64,000 bases of DNA from Saccharopolyspora rosea (GTDB lineage Bacteria > Actinomycetota > Actinomycetes > Mycobacteriales > Pseudonocardiaceae). Positions 16,942-25,786 of the stretch are shown piece after piece (positions within the stretch are counted from its first letter, which is position 1; each line of letters opens with the position of its first letter). The notes beneath the pieces were generated by a model, which was given only the letters and a program-made list of their open reading frames with translations, was not told the origin of the DNA and did no database searches. Location of the stretch: contig NZ_CP102826.1 in assembly GCF_025643595.1 (NCBI RefSeq), positions 4,216,001 to 4,280,000 of the forward strand, written 5' to 3'. The position numbers and the translations under genes were made by a program.

Positions 16942-16961
16942 CAAACCGTACGTACGGATTG
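16942..16961. promoter_or_regulatory. 20-bp palindromic operator between egtA and the TetR gene
   Basis: CAA-N-CCGTACGTACGG-N-TTG is an interrupted perfect palindrome with a 12-bp uninterrupted centre, 34 bases before the TetR start. Its GTAC-centred symmetry is as expected for a TetR dimer pair and resembles the CAG...GTACTG half-sites reported for AcnR. It could control the regulator, egtA, or both. Confidence 0.55.
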
Positions 16962-16994
16962 CACGGAAGCCCGCCGACCTGCGACGATCAGGAC

Positions 16995-17588
16995 ATGCCT
17001 CGGGTCAGTCAGGACCATCTCGACGCCCGGCGCCGTCAGATCCTCGACGGCTCCCGGACGTGCTTCGCGCGCCACGGATACGAGGGCGCGACCGTGCGCA
17101 GGCTGGAGGACGCCACCGGGCTCTCCCGCGGCGCGATCTTCCACCACTTCAAGGACAAGGAGTCGCTGTTCCTCGCGCTGGCCGAGGACGACGCCGAGCG
17201 GATGGCCGACGTGGTCGCCGAGCAGGGTCTGGTCCAGGTGATGCGCGACCTGCTGGCCGAACCGGCGGGCGACTCCGCGCACGCGCCCGGCGCGGACTGG
17301 CTGGGCACCCGGCTGGAGGTGTCGCGGCGGCTGCGCACCGACCGCGACTTCCGGGAGCGCTGGGCGAAGCGCTCCGAACAGCTCACCGCCGCCACCCGCG
17401 CCCGCCTGCAGTGGCAGCGCGATTCCGGCAACCTGCGCGACGACGTCGACATCGACGTGCTGACCGCCTACCTGGAGCTGGTCCTGGAGGGACTCGTCTC
17501 ACACCTGGCGATGGGCCTGCCCGCCGACGACCTGGGCGCCGTGCTCGACGTGGTCGAGGAGAGCGTGCGCCGCCACCGCGGCCGGTGA
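16995..17588 (+). CDS. TetR family regulator, AcnR-like
   Basis: A 197-residue TetR regulator. The DNA-binding domain (about residues 10-60, with the recognition segment ATGLSRGAIFHHFKDKESLF) is very close to what I recall of AcnR of Corynebacterium, the aconitase repressor, including CFARHGYEGATVRRLE. The ligand domain follows with ALAEDDAERMADVVAE. The ATG at 16995 is conserved in that family; a longer frame upstream is not. No aconitase gene is in the window, and its neighbours are egtA (divergent) and a FUSC transporter, so the target here is open. Confidence 0.8.
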   Translation: MPRVSQDHLDARRRQILDGSRTCFARHGYEGATVRRLEDATGLSRGAIFHHFKDKESLFLALAEDDAERMADVVAEQGLVQVMRDLLAEPAGDSAHAPGADWLGTRLEVSRRLRTDRDFRERWAKRSEQLTAATRARLQWQRDSGNLRDDVDIDVLTAYLELVLEGLVSHLAMGLPADDLGAVLDVVEESVRRHRGR

Positions 17589-17629
17589 CCGCGCCCGGCG
17601 CGCCGGACCCGCGACCGCCCGTCGGCGCG

Positions 17630-17635
17630 TAACCT
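17630..17635 (+). promoter_or_regulatory. -10-like element TAACCT before the FUSC gene
   Basis: TAACCT lies 42 bases upstream of the ATG; a GGAAGGAG ribosome-binding sequence follows at about 12 bases before the start. No clear -35. Confidence 0.4.
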
Positions 17636-17676
17636 CGCTACCGCCTGGGGCCGCGCGGAAGGAGCTGGACGGCGCA

Positions 17677-19776
17677 ATGTGGAGCGAGTGGTGGAACCGC
17701 TTCCTCGCCTCCGACCCGGCTCTGCGGCGGTTGCGCACCGCCACCCGGGCGGCCGTGGCGGTCGCGGTCACGCTCGCCGTGATGGTGCCGGTGCTGTCCT
17801 GGTGGGGCCAGTCCCCGATGCTCGCGATCGTCGGCGCGGTGGTGGCCATCAACTCCGCGGTCGGCGTCAACGACCCGGACCGCCGCCAGCAGCGGATCAC
17901 CAACCTCCTGCTGCCGCTGCCGACCACGTTCTCGTTGGTGCTGGCCACCTTCACGGCGCCGTGGCCGGTGCTGCACATCCTGCTGTTCCTCGCGGTCATC
18001 TTCACCGCGACCTACATCCGCCGGTTCGGACCGCGGTACTTCCCGATGGGCATGGTCGCGTTCATGGGGTACTTCTTCGCGATGTTCCTCAAACCGCAGC
18101 CCGCCCAGCTGCCCGCGCTGGTCGCGGCCGCGGTGGTCGGCGCGCTGGCCACGTTCACCATGCGGTTCCTGGTGCTGCGCGACGACCCCGAGGGCGTGCT
18201 GGAACGCGGCCGCCGCACGCTGCGCGCCCAGGTGCACGGCCTGCTGCACGCCGTCCGCGGCCTCGCCGAGCACCCGGACTCACCGCAGCGCCGCCGGGCC
18301 CTGCACCACCACTCGGTGCGGCTGAACGAGACCGCGCTGATGCTGGAGAACACCGTCCAGCAGCTGGACACCATCGACGAGACCGGCCGCGAACTGCTGC
18401 GCCAGCGCATCCTGGACGTCGAACTGGCCGCCGAGAACCTGCTGACCCCGCTGATGCGGCTGGTCGACCACCCCAGCGGCGGCGACACCGTGCCGCACGC
18501 GGTCAGCGCGCTGCTCGCGGTGCTGCGCACCGACCCCGCCGAGCTGCGCGAGGCGACCCGCGACATCGCCGAGAACATCGAGCAGCACGGCTCGGTGGAG
18601 GTCGCGATGGCGGTGCGCCGCCTCGGGGCGTGCCTGGCGGAGCTGGCCACCGCCACCGGCGAGCTCGGCGAGCACCGCGGCGACCTGGTCGAGCAGGAGC
18701 TGACCGACGAGCGCACCGGCGAAACCGAGCAGGACACCGAGACCGGGCTGCGCCGCCTGGAAGTGCGCATGGCGGTCCAGGTGACGTGCGCGGCCGCGGC
18801 GGCGATCGTGCTCGGCCAGCTGGTGAACCCGAACCGCTGGTACTGGGCGGTGATCACCGCTTTCGTGGTGTTCATCAGCACCAACAGCCGCGGGGAGCTG
18901 CTGGTGCGCGCGTGGCAGCGCACCGCGGGCACGATGCTCGGCGTGGTCGCCGGAATCCTGGTGGCCACCCAGGTCACCGGCAACGCGGTCGCCGAGATCG
19001 GCACCATCCTGCTGTGCGTGTTCCTCGGCTTCTACTTCGCGGGCTACTCGTACGCGGTGATGACGTTCTTCATCACCACCCTGCTGGGCGCGCTGTACGG
19101 GATGCTCGGCACGTTCAACGTGTCGGTGCTGGAGACCCGCCTGTGGGAGACCGCGGTCGGCGCCGCGTCCGGCGTGCTGGCCGCCGCCTTCGTGCTGCCC
19201 ACCCGCACGCGCCACCTGGTGCGGTCCAACACCGAGGAGTTCCTGCTGGCACTGCGGGACTTCCTGCGCGGCACCGGGACCGAGATCAGCGCGCACGGCG
19301 CGGTCACCGCCCCGCAGGAGTCGATGCGCACCCTCGACGACCGGTTGCAGCAGCTGCACCGCAGCGCCCGCCCGCTGATGCAGTACCGGTTGCGCTCCCG
19401 GCGCAGCCAGGTGCAGCGGTCGGTGACGGTGATCAGCGGCTGCGCCTACTACGTGCGCAACCTCGCGGTCGCACTTCCGGCCACTGTGGACATGGTCGAC
19501 GCGGACACCAGGGAGCGGATCGCCGAACTGCTGTGGGCGCTGGCCGACGCGGTCGAGTCGATGACCGGCGAGGCGCAGGTGGACTTCGCCTCGGCGATGT
19601 CCGCGGCGCGCCGCACCGCGGACGCGTTGCACGACATCGCCGAGTCGCTGTCCAGCGGTCCCAGCTCGCTGCACCGCGCGATCCGGTGGCTGGACCGGGT
19701 CACCCAGGTCATCGAGGACCTGGCCCGCGAGCGGGGAATCGTCCCGACCGACCGGCAGGCCGCCTCGCGGAGTTGA
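17677..19776 (+). CDS. FUSC family membrane transporter (aromatic acid exporter-like)
   Basis: A 699-residue protein with two membrane blocks of about six helices each (about residues 20-170 and 365-505), each followed by a soluble helical domain: the fusaric acid resistance/YccS-YhfK arrangement. Such proteins export small organic acids or remain uncharacterised. The middle soluble part (about 180-350) is Leu/Glu-rich and probably helical. It starts shortly after the TetR gene on the same strand and may be controlled with it. Confidence 0.8.
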   Translation: MWSEWWNRFLASDPALRRLRTATRAAVAVAVTLAVMVPVLSWWGQSPMLAIVGAVVAINSAVGVNDPDRRQQRITNLLLPLPTTFSLVLATFTAPWPVLHILLFLAVIFTATYIRRFGPRYFPMGMVAFMGYFFAMFLKPQPAQLPALVAAAVVGALATFTMRFLVLRDDPEGVLERGRRTLRAQVHGLLHAVRGLAEHPDSPQRRRALHHHSVRLNETALMLENTVQQLDTIDETGRELLRQRILDVELAAENLLTPLMRLVDHPSGGDTVPHAVSALLAVLRTDPAELREATRDIAENIEQHGSVEVAMAVRRLGACLAELATATGELGEHRGDLVEQELTDERTGETEQDTETGLRRLEVRMAVQVTCAAAAAIVLGQLVNPNRWYWAVITAFVVFISTNSRGELLVRAWQRTAGTMLGVVAGILVATQVTGNAVAEIGTILLCVFLGFYFAGYSYAVMTFFITTLLGALYGMLGTFNVSVLETRLWETAVGAASGVLAAAFVLPTRTRHLVRSNTEEFLLALRDFLRGTGTEISAHGAVTAPQESMRTLDDRLQQLHRSARPLMQYRLRSRRSQVQRSVTVISGCAYYVRNLAVALPATVDMVDADTRERIAELLWALADAVESMTGEAQVDFASAMSAARRTADALHDIAESLSSGPSSLHRAIRWLDRVTQVIEDLARERGIVPTDRQAASRS

Positions 19777-19850
19777 CCACACAGGACGGTGATCCGCACC
19801 GGAACCGGATTTTCCTGGCATCGCTCGCTTTTCGCGCGCGTCGTGGCCGG

Positions 19851-19872
19851 TCGTGGCGCAAATCCGCCACGA
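19851..19872. terminator. Inverted repeat between FUSC and peptidase genes
   Basis: TCGTGGCG and CGCCACGA flank a six-base spacer, 75 bases after the FUSC stop. It may be a terminator without a U-run or an operator for the peptidase gene. Confidence 0.35.
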
Positions 19873-19950
19873 ACACGGCCGTTCACAGCCCGGGCGCCGC
19901 TGTTCACTTACGCTCCGGGGGACAACGCTTCTGTTCGGTGAGGAGACCCC

Positions 19951-21465
19951 GTGAAGCGCTCGACCGCATTCGGTCTCGCCGGTGCCGCCGTGCTCGCCAG
20001 CACGGCGCTGACCGGCGCGACGGCCCAGGCAGCACCCGAACTGCGGTTCGGGCCCTGCCCGCAGGACATCAGCAAGCCCTACCCGCAGATGCAGTGCGCC
20101 GACCTCGACGTGCCGCTGGACTACCACGACCCGGGTGGCGAGCAGGTTCGGCTGATGGTGTCCCGGCTCCCCGCCCGCAAGCCCGCGTCCCGGCGCGGCG
20201 CGCTGCTGGTCAACCCCGGCGGACCGGGCGGTCCCGGCATCAGCTTCGCCGGCGGCCTGTCGAAGAAGCTGCCCCCCGCGGTGCTGGACTCCTACGACCT
20301 GATCGGCTTCGACACCCGCAACACCGCGCACAGCACGCCGATCTCCTGCGTCGACCCGGGCAGCTACTGGAAGACCCCGCTGCCCGACCCCGACTCGCCG
20401 CAGACTCGCGAGCAGAACTGGGAGCGCGCCCAGCAGTACGCCGACGGCTGCCAGCAGCGGGCGGGCAAGTACCTGCCGCAGCTGAACACCCCGACCAACG
20501 CCCGGGACATGGACCGCATCAGGCAGGCGTTGGGCGAGCAGAAGATCAGCTACCTCGGCTACTCCTACGGCACCTACCTCGGCGCGGTGTACGGGCAGCT
20601 GTTCGGCGAGCACGTCGACCGGATGATCCTGGACAGCTCGGTGGACCCGAGCACCCCGGACGTCTGGTACCGCGACAACCTCCGCCAGGACGTGGCCGCG
20701 CAGCGGCGCCTGGACCTGTACTTCGACTGGATCGCCCGCTACGACGGGGTGTTCCACCTGGGCACCGACCGCGACCAGGTGCGGGCCGCGTGGCAGGGCG
20801 TGCAGGACGACCTGCGCCGGGCCCCGCACGGCGCGCTCGGACCGTCGGAGTTCGTCGACACGACGTTCAACGCCCTCTACGGCGAGAGCAGCTGGATCAC
20901 GCTGGCGAATGCGCTGTCCGACTTCCACAACCGGCACGACGACCGCAAGCTCGTCCAGCAGGCCAAGCCGAAGGACGCCGCCGCGGAGAACGAGAACGCG
21001 ATCTACAACGCCGTCGAGTGCGGCGACGCACCGTGGCCCGCCCGCCGGGCGGAGTGGGAGCGCGACTCCGCCGCGGTGGCCCGGAAGTACCCGCTGGCCG
21101 CCTGGTACAACAGCTGGACCGTGGCGCCCTGCCGGGTGTGGCACGCCCCGCACGGCGACCCGGTCAAGATCACCGGAGCGGGCCTGCCCCCGGTGCTGAT
21201 GTTCAACTCGGTCCACGACGTGGCCACCCCGTACGAGGGGGCGCAGCAGATGCACCGCTCGCTGCCGTCGTCGGTGCTGGTCACCGAGAAGGACGCGGGC
21301 AAGCACGGGGTGTACGCGCTGGCGGGCAACACCGACGCGGACCGCATCGGCACCGACTACCTGGTCGACGGCAAGCTGCCCGAGGGGGACACCACGATCC
21401 CGGGCCACGCCAAGCCGGACCCGACCAAGCCGGGCGCCACGGCCAAGCAGCTCGACCTGGGCTGA
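19951..21465 (+). CDS. Secreted alpha/beta hydrolase, tripeptidyl aminopeptidase family
   Basis: A 504-residue exported serine peptidase. The GTG start has GAGGAG six bases upstream; residues 1-28 form a signal peptide ending TAQAAP. The nucleophile Ser is in LGYSYGTYLG, the oxyanion motif is NPGGPGGPG, and a C-terminal TAP-like domain follows (VLMFNSVHDVATPYEGA supplies the Asp, and KHGVYA the His). Actinomycete members (SlpD/SlpE/Tap) remove tripeptides from peptide N-termini outside the cell. It is convergent with a POT peptide importer across a shared terminator, suggesting extracellular peptide use. Confidence 0.88.
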   Translation: MKRSTAFGLAGAAVLASTALTGATAQAAPELRFGPCPQDISKPYPQMQCADLDVPLDYHDPGGEQVRLMVSRLPARKPASRRGALLVNPGGPGGPGISFAGGLSKKLPPAVLDSYDLIGFDTRNTAHSTPISCVDPGSYWKTPLPDPDSPQTREQNWERAQQYADGCQQRAGKYLPQLNTPTNARDMDRIRQALGEQKISYLGYSYGTYLGAVYGQLFGEHVDRMILDSSVDPSTPDVWYRDNLRQDVAAQRRLDLYFDWIARYDGVFHLGTDRDQVRAAWQGVQDDLRRAPHGALGPSEFVDTTFNALYGESSWITLANALSDFHNRHDDRKLVQQAKPKDAAAENENAIYNAVECGDAPWPARRAEWERDSAAVARKYPLAAWYNSWTVAPCRVWHAPHGDPVKITGAGLPPVLMFNSVHDVATPYEGAQQMHRSLPSSVLVTEKDAGKHGVYALAGNTDADRIGTDYLVDGKLPEGDTTIPGHAKPDPTKPGATAKQLDLG

Positions 21466-21475
21466 CCCACCCGCC

Positions 21476-21510
21476 GGGGCCGGTCCCGACACCGCGTCGG
21501 GACCGGCCCC
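21476..21510. terminator. Bidirectional terminator between peptidase and POT genes
   Basis: A perfect 15-bp stem (GGGGCCGGTCCCGAC / GTCGGGACCGGCCCC) with a five-base loop sits between two convergent stops, 10 bases after the peptidase and 6 bases after the POT gene. Confidence 0.85.
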
Positions 21511-21516
21511 CGCGCG

Positions 21517-22992
21517 TCAGCGGACTCCGTGCATGTACCGCCGGATGCTCCTGGAGCCGATGAACAGCAGCACGCCGCACGCGATGGTGGCCGCGCCGAT
21601 GGCGGTGAAGTACGGCACCTGGTCCTGCACCGAGTACAGCTTGACCATCTGGGCGCCGAGCCCCTGCCCCATGGCCGGGGCCAGGAAGTACAGGCCCATC
21701 GTCTGCGAGGAGAACGCCTGCGGCGCCAGCTTCGTGGTCACCGACAGGCCCACCGGCGAGAGCATCAGCTCACCGACGGTCATGATCACGAAGACCAGCG
21801 CGAGCATGATCGGCAGGTGCTTGTCCTGGCCGACGAGCACCTTGGACAGCACCACCCACAGGAACGCGACGCCGACGAACAGCAGACCGCCGGCGAACTT
21901 GCGCGGCGTGTTGGGCTGCCGGTCGCCCAGCTTGAACCACAACGCGGCGAACAGCGGGGAGAGCGCGATGATCGCCAGCGAGTTGATCGACTGGAACCAC
22001 GACGCCGGGATCGCGTAGCCGAACACGGTCAGGTCGGTGTCGGCCTCGGCGAGGTTCGCCAGCGTGTTGGGCTGCTGCTCGAACAGCAGGAAGAACAGCG
22101 CGGTGGCCAGGAACAGCGGGATGTAGGCCAGCAGCCGGTCGCGCTCGACCTCGGTGATCTGCCTGCTGCTGAGCATCACCGCGAAGTAACCGATGGGCAG
22201 CAGCGCGGAGATCGCGCTGATGACGTTGACCAGCCCGTCCAGCCCGATCAACCCGGTGGCGAACAGGCCGCCGAGCACCAGCACGAACAGCACGGCGATG
22301 CCGATCGCGCGCCCCAGCACGCCCGACTTGCGGTCGGCGGGCAGCGGGTTCACCGGAGCCTGCCCGGCGGAGCCGAGGTGCTTGCGCCCGAGGGCGAACT
22401 GGACCAGCCCCAGCGCCATGCCCACGGCCGCGGCGCCGAACCCGAAGTGCCAGTTGACCTTCTCGCCGAGCCAGCCGCAGACCAGCGGCGCGAGGAAGCC
22501 GCCGACGTTGATGCCCATGTAGTAGATCGAGAAACCCGCGTCGCGGCGCGTGTCGTCCTCGCTGTAGAGCCCGCCGACGATGTTGGAGACGTTCGGCTTG
22601 AGCAGCCCGGTGCCGATGATCAGCAGGACCAGACCGAGCAGCACCGTGGCCATCCCGCCGGGGACGGCCAGGCACAGGTGGCCGAGCATGATCACGAACC
22701 CGCCGTAGAACACCGCGCGCTGCCCGCCGATGAGCCGGTCGGCGATCCAGCCGCCGACGATGCCGGTCATGTACACCGAGGCGCCGTAGATGCCGACCAG
22801 CGACAACGCGGTGGACTGCGGGATGCCCAGTCCGCCCTCGGCCACCGAGAAGTACAGGTAGTACCCCAGGATCGCGCGCATCCCGTAGTAGGAGAAGCGC
22901 TCCCACATCTCGGTGAAGAACAGCGTCGACAGTCCGCGCGGGTGGCCGAAGAAGCCCCGCTGCGGTGCGTCCGCAACCGTGCTGGTGCTCAC
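21517..22992 (-). CDS. POT/PTR family di- and tripeptide:proton symporter
   Basis: A 491-residue protein with 12 or more helices. Family signatures are intact: the ExxERFSYYG motif (EMWERFSYYG) in helix 1 for proton coupling, and the PTR2 signature GTGLLKPNVSNIVGGLY in helix 4-5. The GTG at 22992 is chosen because GAGAGGA lies seven bases upstream; an alternative GTG lies two codons earlier. It imports short peptides, a natural partner of the convergent secreted tripeptidyl peptidase. Confidence 0.92.
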   Translation of the reverse strand: MSTSTVADAPQRGFFGHPRGLSTLFFTEMWERFSYYGMRAILGYYLYFSVAEGGLGIPQSTALSLVGIYGASVYMTGIVGGWIADRLIGGQRAVFYGGFVIMLGHLCLAVPGGMATVLLGLVLLIIGTGLLKPNVSNIVGGLYSEDDTRRDAGFSIYYMGINVGGFLAPLVCGWLGEKVNWHFGFGAAAVGMALGLVQFALGRKHLGSAGQAPVNPLPADRKSGVLGRAIGIAVLFVLVLGGLFATGLIGLDGLVNVISAISALLPIGYFAVMLSSRQITEVERDRLLAYIPLFLATALFFLLFEQQPNTLANLAEADTDLTVFGYAIPASWFQSINSLAIIALSPLFAALWFKLGDRQPNTPRKFAGGLLFVGVAFLWVVLSKVLVGQDKHLPIMLALVFVIMTVGELMLSPVGLSVTTKLAPQAFSSQTMGLYFLAPAMGQGLGAQMVKLYSVQDQVPYFTAIGAATIACGVLLFIGSRSIRRYMHGVR

Positions 22993-23303
22993 GATCACGT
23001 CCTCTCGTCCGTGTGATCTGCGGCGGTGGCCGCGAAACAGCGTGCGGAAGGTTACGCCCTGGCAAAGTGGCTTAAACCACCAGGACCACACAAACCTCGC
23101 ATTGGTTACATACAGTGGTCAATCGGGTTCACCGCGGTCGTAACCGAGCTGTGCCCGCACGCCACCACCCAGCGACCCGAACGACCCCCATCCGGTGCGA
23201 GCAGGGCGGTCGTGGTGATATTGCGACCAGGCGCTACTCCGTTCGGGATATACTCGCGTCGTATTCCTCCCGTTTCCCTGTTCCACGAGGAGTGACAACG
23301 TCG
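22993..23303. other. Divergent promoter region between POT and CNNM genes
   Basis: About 310 bp, visibly less GC-rich than its surroundings. A TATACT hexamer (23249-23254) faces the CNNM genes and would start a leader of about 140 bases; TTGCGA upstream is 22 bp away, too far for a standard -35. I see no clear operator or terminator. Confidence 0.45.
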
Positions 23304-23402
23304 GTGCCCGAGGCACGATCACCTGACGGCAGTACCGGGCCGGGACGAGATCCCGGCTTTCCGAACACCGCGGCCCACGCCGCGCACCGGGGTGACCGGT
23401 GA
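23304..23402 (+). CDS. Candidate 32-residue leader peptide before the CNNM pair
   Basis: A GTG start lies 11 bases after GAGGAG (23287-23292); the frame ends with a TGA overlapping the next gene's start (GTGATG). The peptide (PEARSPDGSTGPGRD... ending AHRGDR) is hydrophilic and unrecognised. Overlap with the main start suggests translational coupling more than an independent function. Confidence 0.3.
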   Translation: MPEARSPDGSTGPGRDPGFPNTAAHAAHRGDR

Positions 23403-24727
23403 TGGAGATCCTGCTGTCAGTCCTTGGACTGCTGTTCGTCGCCGTGCTGACGCTGGGCACCGCCCTCGCCGTCGCCGCCGAGTTCTCGCTGACCTCGCTG
23501 GAACGCAGCACCGTCGACGCCCACGTCAACCAGGTCGGGGACCGGCGCGCCCGCTCGGTGCGCAACGCGCACCGCACCCTGTCCTTCCAGCTCTCCGGGG
23601 CGCAGGTGGCGATCACGCTGACCACGCTGGTCACCGGCTACGTCGCCGAACCGCTCATCGGCGAGCTGATCCGCCCCGCGCTGATGGCGGCGGGCCTGCC
23701 GGCGACCGCGGCGGCCGCGACGTCGCTGGCCGCGGCGATCCTGCTGGCCACCACGCTGTCGATGGTCTTCGGCGAGATGGTGCCGAAGAACCTGGCGATC
23801 GCCCGGCCGCTGCGCACCGCGCGCGCCGTCTCCGGCTACCACGCCGCCTTCTCCCGGGCGTTCCGGCCGCTCATCGACGCGACGAACAACAGCGCGAACT
23901 GGGTGGTGCGCCGGTTCGGCGTGCAGCCCCAGGAAGAGCTGCGCTCGGCGCGCTCGGCCGACGAACTGGGCTCGATCGTGCGCTCCAGCGCCGAGCACGG
24001 GACGTTGGACCAGGCCACGGCGCACCTGATGGACCGGTCGCTGCGCTTCGGCGACCGCACGGCCGAGGAGCTGATGACCCCGCGCGTGCGGGTGGAGTCG
24101 CTGCCCACCGATGCCACCGTGGTCGACCTGATCGACATCGCCCGCCGCACCGGCTTCTCGCGGTTCCCGGTGCACGGCGGCGACCTCGACGCCGTGCACG
24201 GCGTGGTGCACGTCAAGCAGGCGTTCGGCGTCCCGGTCGAGCAGCGCACGTCCACCCCGGTCACCTCGCTGGCCCGCCCGGTGCCGACGGTCCCGGAGAC
24301 GCTGGACGGCGACGCCCTGCTGGAACGGCTGCGCGCCTCGGGCCTGCAACTGGCGGTCGTCGTCGACGAGTACGGCGGCACCGCGGGCATCGTGACCCTG
24401 GAGGACGTGGTCGAGGAGATCATCGGCGACGTCCGCGACGAGCACGACCGCGGCGAGGTCACGCCGGTGCGCGGGCTCGGCGACGGCACCTGGATCATCT
24501 CCGGGCTGGTGCGCCCGGACGAACTGGCCGACGCCACCGGTTTCGCCGTCCCCGACGGCGACGAATACGAGACGATCGCCGGTCTGGTGCTGGCCGAGCT
24601 CGGCCGCATCCCCGAGGTCGGGGACCACGTCGGGAGCGGGGACTGGCAGCTGACGGTGACCCGGATGGACCGCAACCGGATCGCCGAGCTGCGGCTCAAC
24701 CGCGTCGGCGGGGAGGTGGACCGGTGA
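23402..24727 (+). CDS. CNNM/CorC-HlyC family membrane protein with CBS pair (first)
   Basis: A 441-residue protein: an N-terminal CNNM (DUF21) membrane domain of about 200 residues with the conserved GEMVPKNLAIARP segment, a pair of CBS domains (about 215-335, TPRVRVESL... and VVVDEYGGTAGIVTLEDVVEEIIGD), and a C-terminal CorC_HlyC/transporter-associated domain. The family is linked to magnesium or cobalt efflux and membrane homeostasis. Start is ATG 23402, or GTG 23399 one codon earlier. Its stop overlaps the next gene (GTGA). Confidence 0.88.
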   Translation: MEILLSVLGLLFVAVLTLGTALAVAAEFSLTSLERSTVDAHVNQVGDRRARSVRNAHRTLSFQLSGAQVAITLTTLVTGYVAEPLIGELIRPALMAAGLPATAAAATSLAAAILLATTLSMVFGEMVPKNLAIARPLRTARAVSGYHAAFSRAFRPLIDATNNSANWVVRRFGVQPQEELRSARSADELGSIVRSSAEHGTLDQATAHLMDRSLRFGDRTAEELMTPRVRVESLPTDATVVDLIDIARRTGFSRFPVHGGDLDAVHGVVHVKQAFGVPVEQRTSTPVTSLARPVPTVPETLDGDALLERLRASGLQLAVVVDEYGGTAGIVTLEDVVEEIIGDVRDEHDRGEVTPVRGLGDGTWIISGLVRPDELADATGFAVPDGDEYETIAGLVLAELGRIPEVGDHVGSGDWQLTVTRMDRNRIAELRLNRVGGEVDR

Positions 24728-25761
24728 GCGACGGTCTGGCCATCCCGCTGGCGGTGCTCCTGCTGCTGTGCAACGCCCTGTTCGTGGGCGCGGAGTTCTC
24801 CCTGCTGTCGTCCCGCCGGGACCGGCTGGAGGCGCTGGTCGCCCAGGGCGTGGGACGCGCCCGCGTGGTGATCCGGGCCAGCCAGGAGGGCTCGCTGATG
24901 CTGACCAGCGCCCAGCTGGGCATCACGCTGTGCTCGCTGGGACTGGGCCGCCTCGGCGAGCCCGCGGTGGCCCACCAGCTGCACCGGCTCGTCGCGCCGC
25001 TGCCGGTGCCCGACGCGGTGCTGGAGGCCGTGGCGTTCGCGATCGCGCTGGCGATCGTGGTGGTGCTGCACGTGCTGATCGGCGAGATGGTGCCGAAGAA
25101 CCTCTCGATCGCCGAACCGGAGCGCCTGGCGCTGTGGCTGGTCCCGGTGCTGGTCGGGTTCGTCAAGCTGGCCCGACCGCTGATCGCGGTGTTCAACATG
25201 CTCGCCAACGCGGTGCTGCGGCTGCTGCGGGTGGAACCCAAAAACGAGCTGGAAACCGCCTACAGCTCGTCCGAACTGGCCGAACTCCTGGTGGAATCCC
25301 GCCGGGAGGGCCTGCTGGACCAGTCCGAGCACCGCAGGCTCGCGCAGACGCTCTCCTCCGCCGAGCACACCGTGCACGACGTGCTGATCCCGATGCGGGA
25401 CCTCACGACGCTGCCGGCCCGCCCCACGCTGGGCGACGTGCAGCGAGCGGTGTCGACCACCGGGTTCTCCCGCTTCCCGGTCCGCGCGAACGGCTCGCTG
25501 CGCGGCTACCTGCACATCAAGGACGTGCTCGACCAGCTCAACGGCGACCCGGAGAAGCCGGTCGCGGCGTCCCGGATCCGGCGGCTGCCGGAGATCCCGG
25601 TGACCGCCCGGCTGGACGAGGCGCTGACCGCGCTGCGCCGCGCGGGCAGCCACCTGGCCGCGGCGGTGGACGCCTCGGGCGCGCCGGTCGGCGTGGTCGC
25701 GCTGGAGGACCTCGTCGAGGAGTACGTGGGCACCGTCCGGGACGCCACCCACGTCGGGTGA
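24724..25761 (+). CDS. CNNM/CBS family membrane protein (second, no CorC_HlyC domain)
   Basis: A 345-residue paralogue of the preceding gene, coupled to it by GTGA overlap. It has the CNNM membrane domain with GEMVPKNLSIAEP and two CBS motifs ending in VALEDLVEEYVGTVRD, but stops there, lacking the roughly 90-residue C-terminal CorC_HlyC domain of its neighbour. Tandem long/short pairs are common in actinobacteria and may form a heterodimer; that is inference. Confidence 0.87.
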   Translation: MSDGLAIPLAVLLLLCNALFVGAEFSLLSSRRDRLEALVAQGVGRARVVIRASQEGSLMLTSAQLGITLCSLGLGRLGEPAVAHQLHRLVAPLPVPDAVLEAVAFAIALAIVVVLHVLIGEMVPKNLSIAEPERLALWLVPVLVGFVKLARPLIAVFNMLANAVLRLLRVEPKNELETAYSSSELAELLVESRREGLLDQSEHRRLAQTLSSAEHTVHDVLIPMRDLTTLPARPTLGDVQRAVSTTGFSRFPVRANGSLRGYLHIKDVLDQLNGDPEKPVAASRIRRLPEIPVTARLDEALTALRRAGSHLAAAVDASGAPVGVVALEDLVEEYVGTVRDATHVG

Positions 25762-25772
25762 AACCCGGCGAA

Positions 25773-25778
25773 TATCCT
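25773..25778 (+). promoter_or_regulatory. -10 element TATCCT of a leaderless promoter
   Basis: TATCCT ends eight bases before the ATG at 25787, with no ribosome-binding sequence between, consistent with transcription starting at or one base from the start codon. Confidence 0.55.
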
Positions 25779-25786
25779 GGTCGGCG

